Source: an uncultured Micrococcales bacterium (lineage in GTDB: Bacteria; Actinomycetota; Actinomycetes; Actinomycetales; Microbacteriaceae). From it: DNA of 7,794 nt. Location of the stretch: assembly GCA_903824455.1 (NCBI GenBank), contig CAIJWY010000101.1, forward strand, positions 1 to 7,794, written 5' to 3'. The translations under genes and the position numbers were made by a program. The notes beneath the pieces were generated by a model. That model did no database searches. It saw nothing but the letters and a program-made list of their open reading frames with translations, and had not been told where the DNA came from. Within the stretch, counting starts at the first letter, position 1; every line of letters begins with the position of its first letter. Positions 1-6,140 of the stretch are shown here, piece by piece.

Positions 1-418
1 CTGGGCGAAGACTAGCGAGTTATCTTCGGCGCACAACGTTGCCTATTGGCAAGGCCAAGACTGGTGGGGGTTCGGACCAGGGGCGCACAGCCACGTTGCA
101 GGTCGGCGCTGGTCAAACGTAAAACACCCAACGACTTACGCCAAACTGCTCGGTGAAGGCACACTTCCCAGCATTGACGAAGAAAAACTAACTGATGCGG
201 AAATGCTTGAAGAGCGAGCCATGTTAGAACTTCGACTTCGTGATGGGCTTCCAATCGAAGTCCTTCGTTCGCTGAACCCCGAAAGCGCTAGATCAGTTTC
301 GGAGCTAGTGGCCAGTGGTCTTCTCGATGGAGTTGCAGCTATTTCCGGACGTGCCGCTCTCACACTGCAGGGCAGGCTGCTGGCTGACCTCGTGCTTCGT
401 AAACTACTAGGGCTTTAG
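1..418 (+). CDS. hemW: HemW-like radical SAM family protein (heme chaperone), 3' end only
   Basis: This is the C-terminal part of a HemW/HemN-like protein; the reading frame is open from base 2 and ends at TAG 416-418, giving 138 visible residues. The N-terminal radical SAM domain with its CxxxCxxC cluster lies outside the window. Visible family hallmarks are HNVAYWQGQDWWGFGPGAHS (about visible residues 11-30) followed by VAGRRWSNVKHPTTY, the conserved block after the radical SAM barrel, and then a helical HemN C-terminal domain with EERAMLELRLRDGL. Family members of this type are considered heme-binding chaperones that insert heme into respiratory proteins; they were long misannotated as oxygen-independent coproporphyrinogen oxidases. 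The gene lies directly upstream of hrcA, as is common in Actinobacteria and Firmicutes. Function in heme trafficking is inferred from the family, not visible here. Confidence 0.93.
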   Translation, partial: WAKTSELSSAHNVAYWQGQDWWGFGPGAHSHVAGRRWSNVKHPTTYAKLLGEGTLPSIDEEKLTDAEMLEERAMLELRLRDGLPIEVLRSLNPESARSVSELVASGLLDGVAAISGRAALTLQGRLLADLVLRKLLGL

Positions 419-430
419 CCAACCAGCGGG

Positions 431-436
431 TAATAT
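431..436 (+). promoter_or_regulatory. Candidate -10 element of the hrcA-dnaJ promoter
   Basis: TAATAT matches the sigma-70 -10 consensus TATAAT in four of six positions and has the TAnnnT form usual in Actinobacteria. Its last base is the first base of the CIRCE element, so transcription would start inside the operator (around 442-444), where bound HrcA would block it. No convincing -35 is seen; the best-placed hexamer, TAGGGC at 408-413, is poor. The call rests mainly on position between hemW and the operator. Confidence 0.5.
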
Positions 437-462
437 TGGCACTCAGATAGGTTGAGTGCTAA
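436..462 (+). promoter_or_regulatory. CIRCE operator (HrcA binding site)
   Basis: TTGGCACTC - 9 bases - GAGTGCTAA. This is the CIRCE inverted repeat (consensus TTAGCACTC-N9-GAGTGCTAA) with one mismatch, G at 438 instead of A. Arms are 436-444 and 454-462, and the right arm is perfect. CIRCE is bound by HrcA, whose gene starts 12 bases downstream, so negative autoregulation relieved by heat stress is expected for hrcA and the genes co-transcribed with it. In Actinobacteria other CIRCE copies normally sit before groES/groEL, which are not in this window. Confidence 0.95.
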
Positions 463-464
463 TT

Positions 465-470
465 GGAGGT
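465..470 (+). promoter_or_regulatory. hrcA Shine-Dalgarno (decides ATG 475)
   Basis: GGAGGT is close to a perfect anti-16S complement and lies 4 to 5 bases before ATG 475. It also sits inside the longer reading frame that would begin at TTG 463, which is why the shorter start is preferred. It follows the CIRCE right arm by only two bases. Confidence 0.85.
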
Positions 471-474
471 GGCC

Positions 475-1494
475 ATGATTTCAGAACGCAGTTTTGAGGT
501 GCTTCGCGCCATCGTTCAGGACTATGTCAGCACCAAAGAACCGGTTGGGTCCAAATCGCTTATTGAGCGTCACGGGTTTGGCGTTTCGTCGGCCACTATT
601 CGTAACGACATGTCGATCCTCGAAGAAGAAGGTCTTATTCACGCTCCGCACACTTCGGCCGGACGTGTGCCAACCGATAGCGGCTATCGATTGTTCGTCG
701 ACCGACTCAATGAACTAAAACAACTCTCACACGCAGAAAAGCAAGCTATGGAAACACTTCTAGACTCCAGTGTTGATCTAGACGAAGTTCTCGGTCGGAG
801 CGTTCGTCTCCTCTCGCAACTGACCAGCCAGGTGGCCATGGTGCAGTATCCAACCCTGGGAAAAGCCAAGGTCCGAAGCGTTGAATTGGTGGCAGTTTCT
901 GATACCAGGGTTATGGTGATGCTGGTTTCCGACAACAATCGAATTCAGCAACATGTTCTCGATGCCGTAGTCACCCTGGATCTGTCTTTCCTAAGTTTTC
1001 TCAGGGGCAGCCTGAACGATCTAATCGCAGGAGCCGCTCTATCTGACGTTTCGAAGTTAACTTCAAATTTTGCCGATGCTTTTGCCCCTAATCAACGCAC
1101 CTTTGTGTCTTTGGTGGTTTCTAACCTGCTGGATCAGGTAGACGCCAACCGCCAAGACAAGTTGGTGCTGGCCGGAACCGCGAATCTTGCCCGATCTGAA
1201 GGCGACTTTGGCGGAAACATCACTCCGCTACTGGATGCCATTGATGAACAGGTCGTGCTGCTTCGCCTAATTTCAGAGATGGAAGCTGACCAGTACGGCG
1301 TGAGTCTACTAATTGGTTCCGAAAACTCGGTGGCAGGTCTTAGCCAGGCCAGCGTTATGGTTTCTGGCTATGGCAGCCAGGCTGAACCATTGGCTAAGGT
1401 TGGCCTACTTGGACCAACTCGAATGGACTATTCAACCAATATCGGTGCCGTGCGCGCGATTGCTCTTTACCTTTCCAAGAGCCTAGGAGCTTAA
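475..1494 (+). CDS. hrcA: Heat-inducible transcriptional repressor HrcA
   Basis: HrcA is the dimeric repressor that binds CIRCE and keeps chaperone genes off at normal temperature. The 339-residue product has the usual family length. Residues 1-75 form the winged helix-turn-helix: ERSFEVLRAIVQDYV, then VSSATIRNDMSILEEEGLI (about 37-55) and the signature HTSAGRVPTDSGYR (59-72). The rest is the GAF-like and dimerisation region, with a typical end FGGNITPLLDAIDEQVVLLRLI followed by VSLLIGSENS and VMVSGYG. Start choice: ATG 475 has GGAGGT at 465-470 with 4 to 5 bases of spacing and gives the normal HrcA N-terminus; in-frame TTG 463 and GTG 469 overlap this ribosome site. A CIRCE element directly upstream supports autoregulation. 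The stop overlaps the dnaJ start by one base (TAATG), implying coupled translation. Confidence 0.97.
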   Translation: MISERSFEVLRAIVQDYVSTKEPVGSKSLIERHGFGVSSATIRNDMSILEEEGLIHAPHTSAGRVPTDSGYRLFVDRLNELKQLSHAEKQAMETLLDSSVDLDEVLGRSVRLLSQLTSQVAMVQYPTLGKAKVRSVELVAVSDTRVMVMLVSDNNRIQQHVLDAVVTLDLSFLSFLRGSLNDLIAGAALSDVSKLTSNFADAFAPNQRTFVSLVVSNLLDQVDANRQDKLVLAGTANLARSEGDFGGNITPLLDAIDEQVVLLRLISEMEADQYGVSLLIGSENSVAGLSQASVMVSGYGSQAEPLAKVGLLGPTRMDYSTNIGAVRAIALYLSKSLGA

Positions 1495-2573
1495 TGGCCG
1501 ACCACTACGACGTACTCGGTGTTTCACGAGACGCCAGCGACGATCAAATCAAAAAGGCTTATCGAAAGCTGGCCCGTGAGTTGCACCCGGATGTAAATCC
1601 GGAGCCAGCCGCCCAAGAGAAGTTCAAACTGGTTACTCACGCCTACGAAGTGCTAATCGACGTCGAGCAGCGTAGGAATTACGACATGGGTGGTCAGAAC
1701 CCTTTCGGTGGCTCAGCTGGCTTTGGTTTCGGAGATATTTTCGACACGTTTTTTGGCGCCGGTCAGCAACGAGGCCCTAGGTCGCGAGCTCAGCGCGGAG
1801 AAGATGCCCTACTTCGGATTGATCTAACCCTGCGGGAAGCCGTTTTCGGAATTGCTCGGTCAATCGAAATCGAAACTGCGGTTTTGTGTGAAACCTGCAG
1901 TGGAACCTGTTGCCAACCGGGTACCGATCTAAAAACCTGTGAAGTTTGCGGCGGTTTGGGTCAAATTTCCCGCCAGGTTAGAAGTTTGCTAGGCAATGTA
2001 ATGACATCGCAGCCTTGCAATGCCTGCCGAGGATTTGGGCAGATTGTTGAAAGCCCCTGCATTGGTTGCCGCGGACAAGGGCGAGTAAGGGCCGGGCGTA
2101 CCCTAGATCTCGATATTCCAGGCGGCGTCGAGGATGGCTTGCGGCTTCAGCTTCAGGGGCAGGGAGAAATCGGCTTTGCCGGAGGCCCCAACGGAGACAT
2201 TTTCTTAGACATCCGCGTTAAGCCAGATGATATTTTCGGACGAGATGGCGACGACCTAGTTTGCACACTCACCGTTCCCATGCATGAGGCTGCCCTCGGT
2301 TGCCAAGTTTCAGTTGAAACCTTCGACGGCTCCATCGACTTAGAAGTTTCTCCAGGCTCACAAACCGGCGATCAACTAACCGTGAAGGGCAAGGGGTCGA
2401 AACGACTTCGCGCTCAAGGACGCGGCGACTTGAAAGTAAATCTCGAGATTGCAACTCCTGAAAAATTGGATAGCAAGCAAAAAGAATTACTACGTCAGCT
2501 TTCCAAACTTCGTAAAAATGACCTACCTGCTCTCAAGAAACACAGTCACGGCCACTTCGGTAGGCGCCGCTAA
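1494..2573 (+). CDS. dnaJ: Molecular chaperone DnaJ (Hsp40, second actinobacterial type)
   Basis: This co-chaperone stimulates DnaK ATPase and delivers unfolded clients. The 359-residue protein has the full class A layout: J domain 1-66 with HPD at 31-33, a short Gly/Phe stretch about 67-92, a zinc domain with four Cys pairs starting at C132, C149, C175 and C189, then the client-binding and dimerisation domains with DIPGGVEDGLRLQLQGQGE (207-225). The first zinc repeat reads CETCSGTC rather than CxxCxGxG, a variant I recall from many actinobacterial DnaJ proteins. The gene overlaps the hrcA stop by one base and has AGGAG at 1485-1489. Pairing with hrcA and lacking grpE and dnaK nearby matches the second DnaJ (DnaJ2) locus of Actinobacteria, where the DnaK operon is elsewhere under HspR. 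Heat control through CIRCE is inferred. Confidence 0.96.
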   Translation: MADHYDVLGVSRDASDDQIKKAYRKLARELHPDVNPEPAAQEKFKLVTHAYEVLIDVEQRRNYDMGGQNPFGGSAGFGFGDIFDTFFGAGQQRGPRSRAQRGEDALLRIDLTLREAVFGIARSIEIETAVLCETCSGTCCQPGTDLKTCEVCGGLGQISRQVRSLLGNVMTSQPCNACRGFGQIVESPCIGCRGQGRVRAGRTLDLDIPGGVEDGLRLQLQGQGEIGFAGGPNGDIFLDIRVKPDDIFGRDGDDLVCTLTVPMHEAALGCQVSVETFDGSIDLEVSPGSQTGDQLTVKGKGSKRLRAQGRGDLKVNLEIATPEKLDSKQKELLRQLSKLRKNDLPALKKHSHGHFGRRR

Positions 2574-3304
2574 TGGCTCTATTTTTCACAGCCGTAGCCA
2601 GGACCCTTACTTCGGGTCAAACTTACGTATTGTCTGGTGAAGAGGGAAAACATGCGGCCACGGTTAAGCGGTTACGTGTAGGCGAGTCGCTGCAACTGAC
2701 CGATGGCACCGGAATTCGCATCGAGGCGAAGGTTTTAGAAAATAGGGGAGCATCGCTCGAACTAAAAATTGAAGGGATAACCGAGGAAGAGCCGAGTTCT
2801 CTGCAGTTGACCTTGGTTCAAGCTTTAGCGAAGGGTGACCGGGATGAGTTGGCGGTGCAAGCAGCCACCGAGCTCGGCGCTGTTTCTATCGTGCCTTGGC
2901 AGGCCAACCGCTGTGTATCCAAGTGGGAAGACGCCAAGCTGGTTAGGGGAGTCACCAGGTGGCAAACCATCGTTGCGGAAGCCGCGAAGCAGTCGCTTCG
3001 CGTGACCACTCCAAATGTTCTATCGGCTGTTTCTAGTTCAGAACTTGCCGAATTGGTTTCGAGTTTCGACAAAGTTCTCGTTTTAGACCCAACTGGGGAA
3101 AAATCACTCAAATCCCTTTTGCCGTTGACTGGCAAGCTGGCAGTGGTGGTTGGCCCAGAAGGTGGCATAGACCTTTCCGAATTGGAACTTCTCGAGCGTG
3201 CAGGAGCCGAAAGAGTGCATCTTGGCACTGGAATCCTTCGAACTTCAACCGCAGGTTTGGCCGCAATTTCAGCCATTCTCGCCTTCGGTTCGGCATGGGA
3301 TTAG
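2573..3304 (+). CDS. rsmE: 16S rRNA (uracil-1498-N3)-methyltransferase RsmE
   Basis: RsmE uses S-adenosylmethionine to methylate N3 of U1498 in 16S rRNA, in the decoding region of the assembled 30S subunit. The 243-residue product has the expected length. An N-terminal PUA-like domain (about 1-70, with GEEGKHAATVKRLRVGE) precedes the SPOUT (knotted) methyltransferase domain. Motifs seen are LVQALAKGDRDE (81-92), EAAKQSLR (136-143, usually EAaeQsgR), the cofactor-site GPEGG at 194-198 and LGTGILRTSTAG (217-228). RTSTA replaces the proteobacterial RtETA, as is usual in Actinobacteria. Start ATG overlaps the dnaJ stop (TAATG); I see no good ribosome site, so reinitiation after dnaJ is likely. 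Co-location with dnaJ, ybeY and era groups it with ribosome assembly. Confidence 0.96.
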   Translation: MALFFTAVARTLTSGQTYVLSGEEGKHAATVKRLRVGESLQLTDGTGIRIEAKVLENRGASLELKIEGITEEEPSSLQLTLVQALAKGDRDELAVQAATELGAVSIVPWQANRCVSKWEDAKLVRGVTRWQTIVAEAAKQSLRVTTPNVLSAVSSSELAELVSSFDKVLVLDPTGEKSLKSLLPLTGKLAVVVGPEGGIDLSELELLERAGAERVHLGTGILRTSTAGLAAISAILAFGSAWD

Positions 3305-3310
3305 GCGGAA

Positions 3311-3316
3311 TAAACT
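3311..3316 (+). promoter_or_regulatory. Possible internal promoter -10 for a leaderless HIT transcript
   Basis: TAAACT has the TAnnnT form and ends seven bases before ATG 3324, the spacing expected if transcription starts at or next to the start codon. The purine patch GGCGGA at 3304-3309 is too far (14 bases) to be a normal ribosome site for ATG 3324, which favours a leaderless or coupled start. No clear -35 is present (TTCGGC at 3289-3294 is weak), so this is only a candidate. Confidence 0.3.
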
Positions 3317-3323
3317 AACTGTG

Positions 3324-3650
3324 ATGACTGAATGTGTATTTTGCAAAATTGCGAATGGTGAAATAGCTACAAACCTTGTTGCTGAATCCGAGCACGCAGT
3401 GGCCTTTAACGACATCCATCCAGCTCAACCGATTCACGTCTTGGTAGTTCCAAAACGCCATTTCACCGACATCGCTGATTTGGCAGCTGCTGACGAAGTT
3501 GTTTTGCTCGATCTTCTGAAGTTGGGCACGAAGGTGGCCGATGAAATGTCAACCGGGTCTTTCCGTTTCCAATTCAACACCGGTGCGGAAGCTGGGCAAA
3601 CCGTATTTCACGCACACGGGCACATCACCAGTCGCACTCCGAGGCTCTAA
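3324..3650 (+). CDS. HIT-family (histidine triad) nucleotide-binding protein
   Basis: A 108-residue HINT-type protein; family members hydrolyse purine nucleoside phosphoramidates or adenylylated amines, and the physiological substrate in bacteria is often unknown. Residues seen: N-terminal CVFCKIANGEI with a zinc-type CxxC at C4/C7, FNDIHPAQPIHVLVVPKRH (28-46), FNTGAEAGQTVFHAHGH (84-100), and the triad HAHGHI with H96, H98 and H100, H98 being the expected nucleophile. ATG 3324 gives the normal MxxCxFCKI start; in-frame starts farther upstream (for example 3198) lie inside rsmE and would add unrelated residues. GTG 3321 is an alternative one codon earlier. It follows rsmE by 19 bases and ends two bases before ybeY. 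A HIT gene at this place is usual in Microbacteriaceae-like operons, commonly followed by phoH, which is missing. Confidence 0.94.
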   Translation: MTECVFCKIANGEIATNLVAESEHAVAFNDIHPAQPIHVLVVPKRHFTDIADLAAADEVVLLDLLKLGTKVADEMSTGSFRFQFNTGAEAGQTVFHAHGHITSRTPRL

Positions 3651-3652
3651 CC

Positions 3653-4111
3653 ATGACGATTGAGATTAACAACGAATCTGACGTTGCAGTGGATGAGGCT
3701 CGAGTTCTGCGACTTGCCAGTTTCACGCTGGATCACATGCGCATTCACCCAGAAGCCGAACTAGGCATCCAATTCGTTAATGAAGACACCATGACCACCC
3801 TTCACGTGCAGTGGATGGATGAACCGGGACCCACCGATGTTTTATCGTTCCCGATGGACGAACTCAGACCGGGTAATGATCTAGAGCTCAGCGCTGTCGG
3901 CCTATTGGGCGACATCGTGGTTTGCCCTCAGGTTGCTGCCGAGCAGGCAATAACCGCAGGGCACGAAACTATCAACGAAGTGTTAATGCTCACCGCTCAC
4001 GGAATTCTGCATCTACTAGGTTTCGATCACGCTGAGCCAGAGGAAGAAAAGGAAATGTTCGGTCTCCAACGAGACATTTTGGAACGCTTCTACACGACGG
4101 AGAGTAACTAA
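3653..4111 (+). CDS. ybeY: rRNA maturation endoribonuclease YbeY
   Basis: YbeY is a zinc-dependent single-strand endoribonuclease involved in 16S 3'-end maturation and late 70S quality control. The 152-residue product contains the signature HGILHLLGFDH (116-126), giving the three zinc-binding histidines H116, H120 and H126, and the upstream TDVLSFPMDEL block (61-71). The segment HVQWMDEPGPTDVLSF (51-66) is the actinobacterial form; the Arg of the E. coli LNxxYR motif corresponds to M55 here. GAGG at 3641-3644 lies eight bases before the ATG, inside the end of the HIT gene. The spacing of two bases from HIT and one base to the next gene indicates one transcript. YbeY and Era act on the same stage of small-subunit maturation, which makes their near neighbourhood functionally sensible. 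Confidence 0.96.
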   Translation: MTIEINNESDVAVDEARVLRLASFTLDHMRIHPEAELGIQFVNEDTMTTLHVQWMDEPGPTDVLSFPMDELRPGNDLELSAVGLLGDIVVCPQVAAEQAITAGHETINEVLMLTAHGILHLLGFDHAEPEEEKEMFGLQRDILERFYTTESN

Positions 4112-4112
4112 G

Positions 4113-5228
4113 TTGCCACTGGTCACATTTTGGGGAGCCGGGTTTATTGCGTTAGCCGTGATTCTGCTTTCAATTTTGGCCGCTGCTATGAAGCGGGAAC
4201 TAAATGAATTCTCGCGTCAGGAATCCTTGGGCTTCTTGAGGCTATCGCTAGTGGGAGCATTTGCCATTCTTCTAACACAGAGCATCGTTCCGTTCGGCTA
4301 TTCCTGGTGGTTATCGCTGTTTATTGCACTTTCGTCTACTGCCTTTTTATTGCTCGGTTCGCAACTTCTGGCGAAAGCAGTAGCGCATAAGAAGTTTGGC
4401 AGATCGCTGGCTAGGGCGCTGAAGCCATTGGTGCGATCAATTGACATAACTTTTGCCCCGATCGCTTCGAAGAGCGAAGAGGCTTTGGAAGAGTTCGAAC
4501 AAGAGTTCATGGAATCGGTTGAAGACTTCGGCGAAACCGTGGTTCGCGAAATCATGGTTCCTCGAATCGACATGGTCACCGTAGACGGCGAGGCCAAAAT
4601 CGCGTCGACTCTAAAAGAATTCATGAGTTCCGGTTTTTCGAGACTTCCCGTGCGTGGAAAAAATATCGATGACCTGATCGGTGTGCTGTATCTAAAAGAC
4701 GTTGCCAGAGTGTTTACCGAAAATCCGGCAGAACTAGAAAAACGGTCGGCTCAGCAACTTGCCCGCAAGGCAATGTTTGTTCCAGATTCAAAACCGGTTG
4801 AAGAAGTCTTGAAAGAAATGCAGCTCAATGCCACACACGTGGCCATTGCAGTTGATGAATACGGTGGAGTAGCAGGGTTGGTCACCATGGAAGACGTGAT
4901 TGAAGAGTTGGTTGGTGAAATCAACGATGAATACGATCGCGAGGGCGCCGATATCGAAGACCTTGGAGACAACCGTTTCAGGGTCACCGCTAAATCGTCG
5001 CTCTTTGAACTGGGCGAGCACATTGGCTTAGAACTGGAAGACGAAGACATCGATAGTGTTGGAGGTCTGGTCACAAAACTACTGGGAAGACTCCCGCGCG
5101 GAGGCGACCAGGTTCACAACTCTGGACTCACCTTTATCACAGAGCGTTTCGAAGGTCGCGACCATCGACTGCTTACCGTTTTGGTATCTGTCAACCCCGA
5201 AGTATTAGCACTGAGAGAAGAAGAATGA
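4113..5228 (+). CDS. Hemolysin-family (CNNM/CorC-like) membrane protein with CBS pair
   Basis: An integral membrane protein of the DUF21-CBS-CorC_HlyC family, whose members are linked to divalent cation (Mg2+ or Co2+) efflux; despite the name, no haemolytic activity is implied. The 371-residue product has three hydrophobic segments (about 7-26, 43-62 and 65-90), a charged linker (EALEEFEQEFMESVEDFGETVVREIM), a CBS pair (VPRIDMVTVD 149-158 to GVLYLKD 190-196; then 222-265 with VDEYGGVAGLVTMEDVIEELVGEI) and a C-terminal CorC_HlyC domain (about 283-360). The start is TTG 4113, supported by GGAGAG at 4099-4104, eight bases upstream, and by the fit to the first membrane helix; no ATG occurs before residue 26. 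The N-terminal membrane part looks shorter than the classical four-helix DUF21 domain. Placement between ybeY and era is conserved in Actinobacteria. Transport is inferred from family only. Confidence 0.92.
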   Translation: MPLVTFWGAGFIALAVILLSILAAAMKRELNEFSRQESLGFLRLSLVGAFAILLTQSIVPFGYSWWLSLFIALSSTAFLLLGSQLLAKAVAHKKFGRSLARALKPLVRSIDITFAPIASKSEEALEEFEQEFMESVEDFGETVVREIMVPRIDMVTVDGEAKIASTLKEFMSSGFSRLPVRGKNIDDLIGVLYLKDVARVFTENPAELEKRSAQQLARKAMFVPDSKPVEEVLKEMQLNATHVAIAVDEYGGVAGLVTMEDVIEELVGEINDEYDREGADIEDLGDNRFRVTAKSSLFELGEHIGLELEDEDIDSVGGLVTKLLGRLPRGGDQVHNSGLTFITERFEGRDHRLLTVLVSVNPEVLALREEE

Positions 5229-6115
5229 CCACGTTCCGTTCCGGATTCGTTTCGTTCGTGGGCAGGCCAAACGTTGGCAAATCCACGCTAACCAATGCAT
5301 TGGTTGGCGAAAAAGTTGCCATTACCAGCGCCAAACCTCAAACTACTCGTCGCGCAATTCGCGGCATAGTAAATCGCGACTCAGGGCAATTGATTTTGGT
5401 TGATACTCCCGGCTTGCATCGCCCAAGAACTCTTCTGGGTGAGCGCTTAAACGACTTGGTGGATACCACTCTGGCGGGCATGGACGTAATCGGGCTGTGT
5501 ATTCCTGCGAACGAACGGCTTGGGCCTGGCGATGCGTTCATCAATGATCAGCTTTCGAAATATCGACGAGTCAAACTGGTGGCCATTGTCACCAAAAGCG
5601 AAACCGTTTCACGAGACCGACTAGCGGAGCAACTTCAAGCGGTGTCTGAACTCAGGGACTGGGTTGCGGTCATCCCCGTTTCTGCGGTTTCCGGTGAGCA
5701 AATTGCGGAGTTAGCAGAGTTGTTTATCGAATTACTCCCGGAATCGGAAGCCCTTTATCCAACCGACATGAGCACCGACGAATCGCTGGAGCAGCGAATT
5801 TGTGAACTTATTCGCGAAGCTGCCCTCGAGGGAGTTCATGACGAGCTTCCACACTCACTTGCGGTAACCATCGACGAAATGGGAGAGCGCGAAGACGGCA
5901 GTCTTTACGACATTCACGCCAATGTTTGGGTTGAACGAGATTCTCAAAAAGGAATAATCATTGGCAAGGGTGGCTCTAGGCTCAAGGAAGTCGGCTCCAA
6001 GTCACGCAAGGAAATCGAATTGTTACTCGGAAGAAAAGTGTTTTTAGGTATCCGGGTGAAGGTTGCTCAAGATTGGCAGAAAGACCCTAAGGCGCTAGGT
6101 CGTCTGGGTTTCTAG
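5225..6115 (+). CDS. era: GTPase Era (16S rRNA-binding, 30S maturation)
   Basis: Era is an essential GTPase that binds the 3' end of 16S rRNA and promotes 30S assembly. The 296-residue product has the normal layout. GTPase domain: G1 GRPNVGKS (13-20), G2 region KPQTTRRAIRG (37-47), G3 DTPG (60-63), G4 position TKSE (123-126) and G5 SAVS (153-156). C-terminal KH RNA-binding domain with GKGG at 247-250 and the typical end VKVAQDWQKDPKALGRLGF. G4 is unusual: the family normally has N/TKxD and the Asp that reads guanine is Glu here. The ATG overlaps the preceding stop (ATGA), with only a loose purine stretch GAGAGAAGAAG upstream, so coupled translation is likely. No intrinsic terminator is seen after the gene, so some read-through into leuA is possible. 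Confidence 0.97.
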   Translation: MTTFRSGFVSFVGRPNVGKSTLTNALVGEKVAITSAKPQTTRRAIRGIVNRDSGQLILVDTPGLHRPRTLLGERLNDLVDTTLAGMDVIGLCIPANERLGPGDAFINDQLSKYRRVKLVAIVTKSETVSRDRLAEQLQAVSELRDWVAVIPVSAVSGEQIAELAELFIELLPESEALYPTDMSTDESLEQRICELIREAALEGVHDELPHSLAVTIDEMGEREDGSLYDIHANVWVERDSQKGIIIGKGGSRLKEVGSKSRKEIELLLGRKVFLGIRVKVAQDWQKDPKALGRLGF

Positions 6116-6125
6116 CCACTATCGG

Positions 6126-6134
6126 TGCTAACCT
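6126..6134 (+). promoter_or_regulatory. Candidate extended -10 promoter for the leuA leader
   Basis: TGCTAACCT combines a TGn extension (6126-6128) with a TAnnnT -10 hexamer (6129-6134). Six bases separate it from ATG 6141, so transcription would begin at or within a base or two of the leader start codon. No Shine-Dalgarno precedes that ATG, which agrees with a leaderless transcript, a common arrangement in Actinobacteria. No recognisable -35 is present near 6106-6111, as is tolerated by extended -10 promoters. Confidence 0.6.
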
Positions 6135-6140
6135 AAATCC

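Noticed and set aside
463..474. TTG 463 or GTG 469 as the hrcA start
   Set aside because: Both precede or overlap the GGAGGT ribosome site that serves ATG 475, and TTG 463 abuts the CIRCE right arm; the HrcA family begins at about the ATG.
2818..3276. 152-codon open frame on the minus strand
   Set aside because: It lies wholly within rsmE, antisense to a clearly recognisable protein, and its translation is Ser/Thr/Pro-rich low-complexity without any family motif; typical shadow frame.
3198..3323. Upstream extension of the HIT gene starting at 3198
   Set aside because: The extra 42 residues overlap rsmE in another frame and do not resemble any HIT N-terminus; ATG 3324 gives the expected MxxCxFCKI start.
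6094..6116. Inverted repeat GCTAG/CTAGC at the end of era as a terminator
   Set aside because: Only five base pairs with a 13-base loop and no following T-run; not a credible intrinsic terminator.
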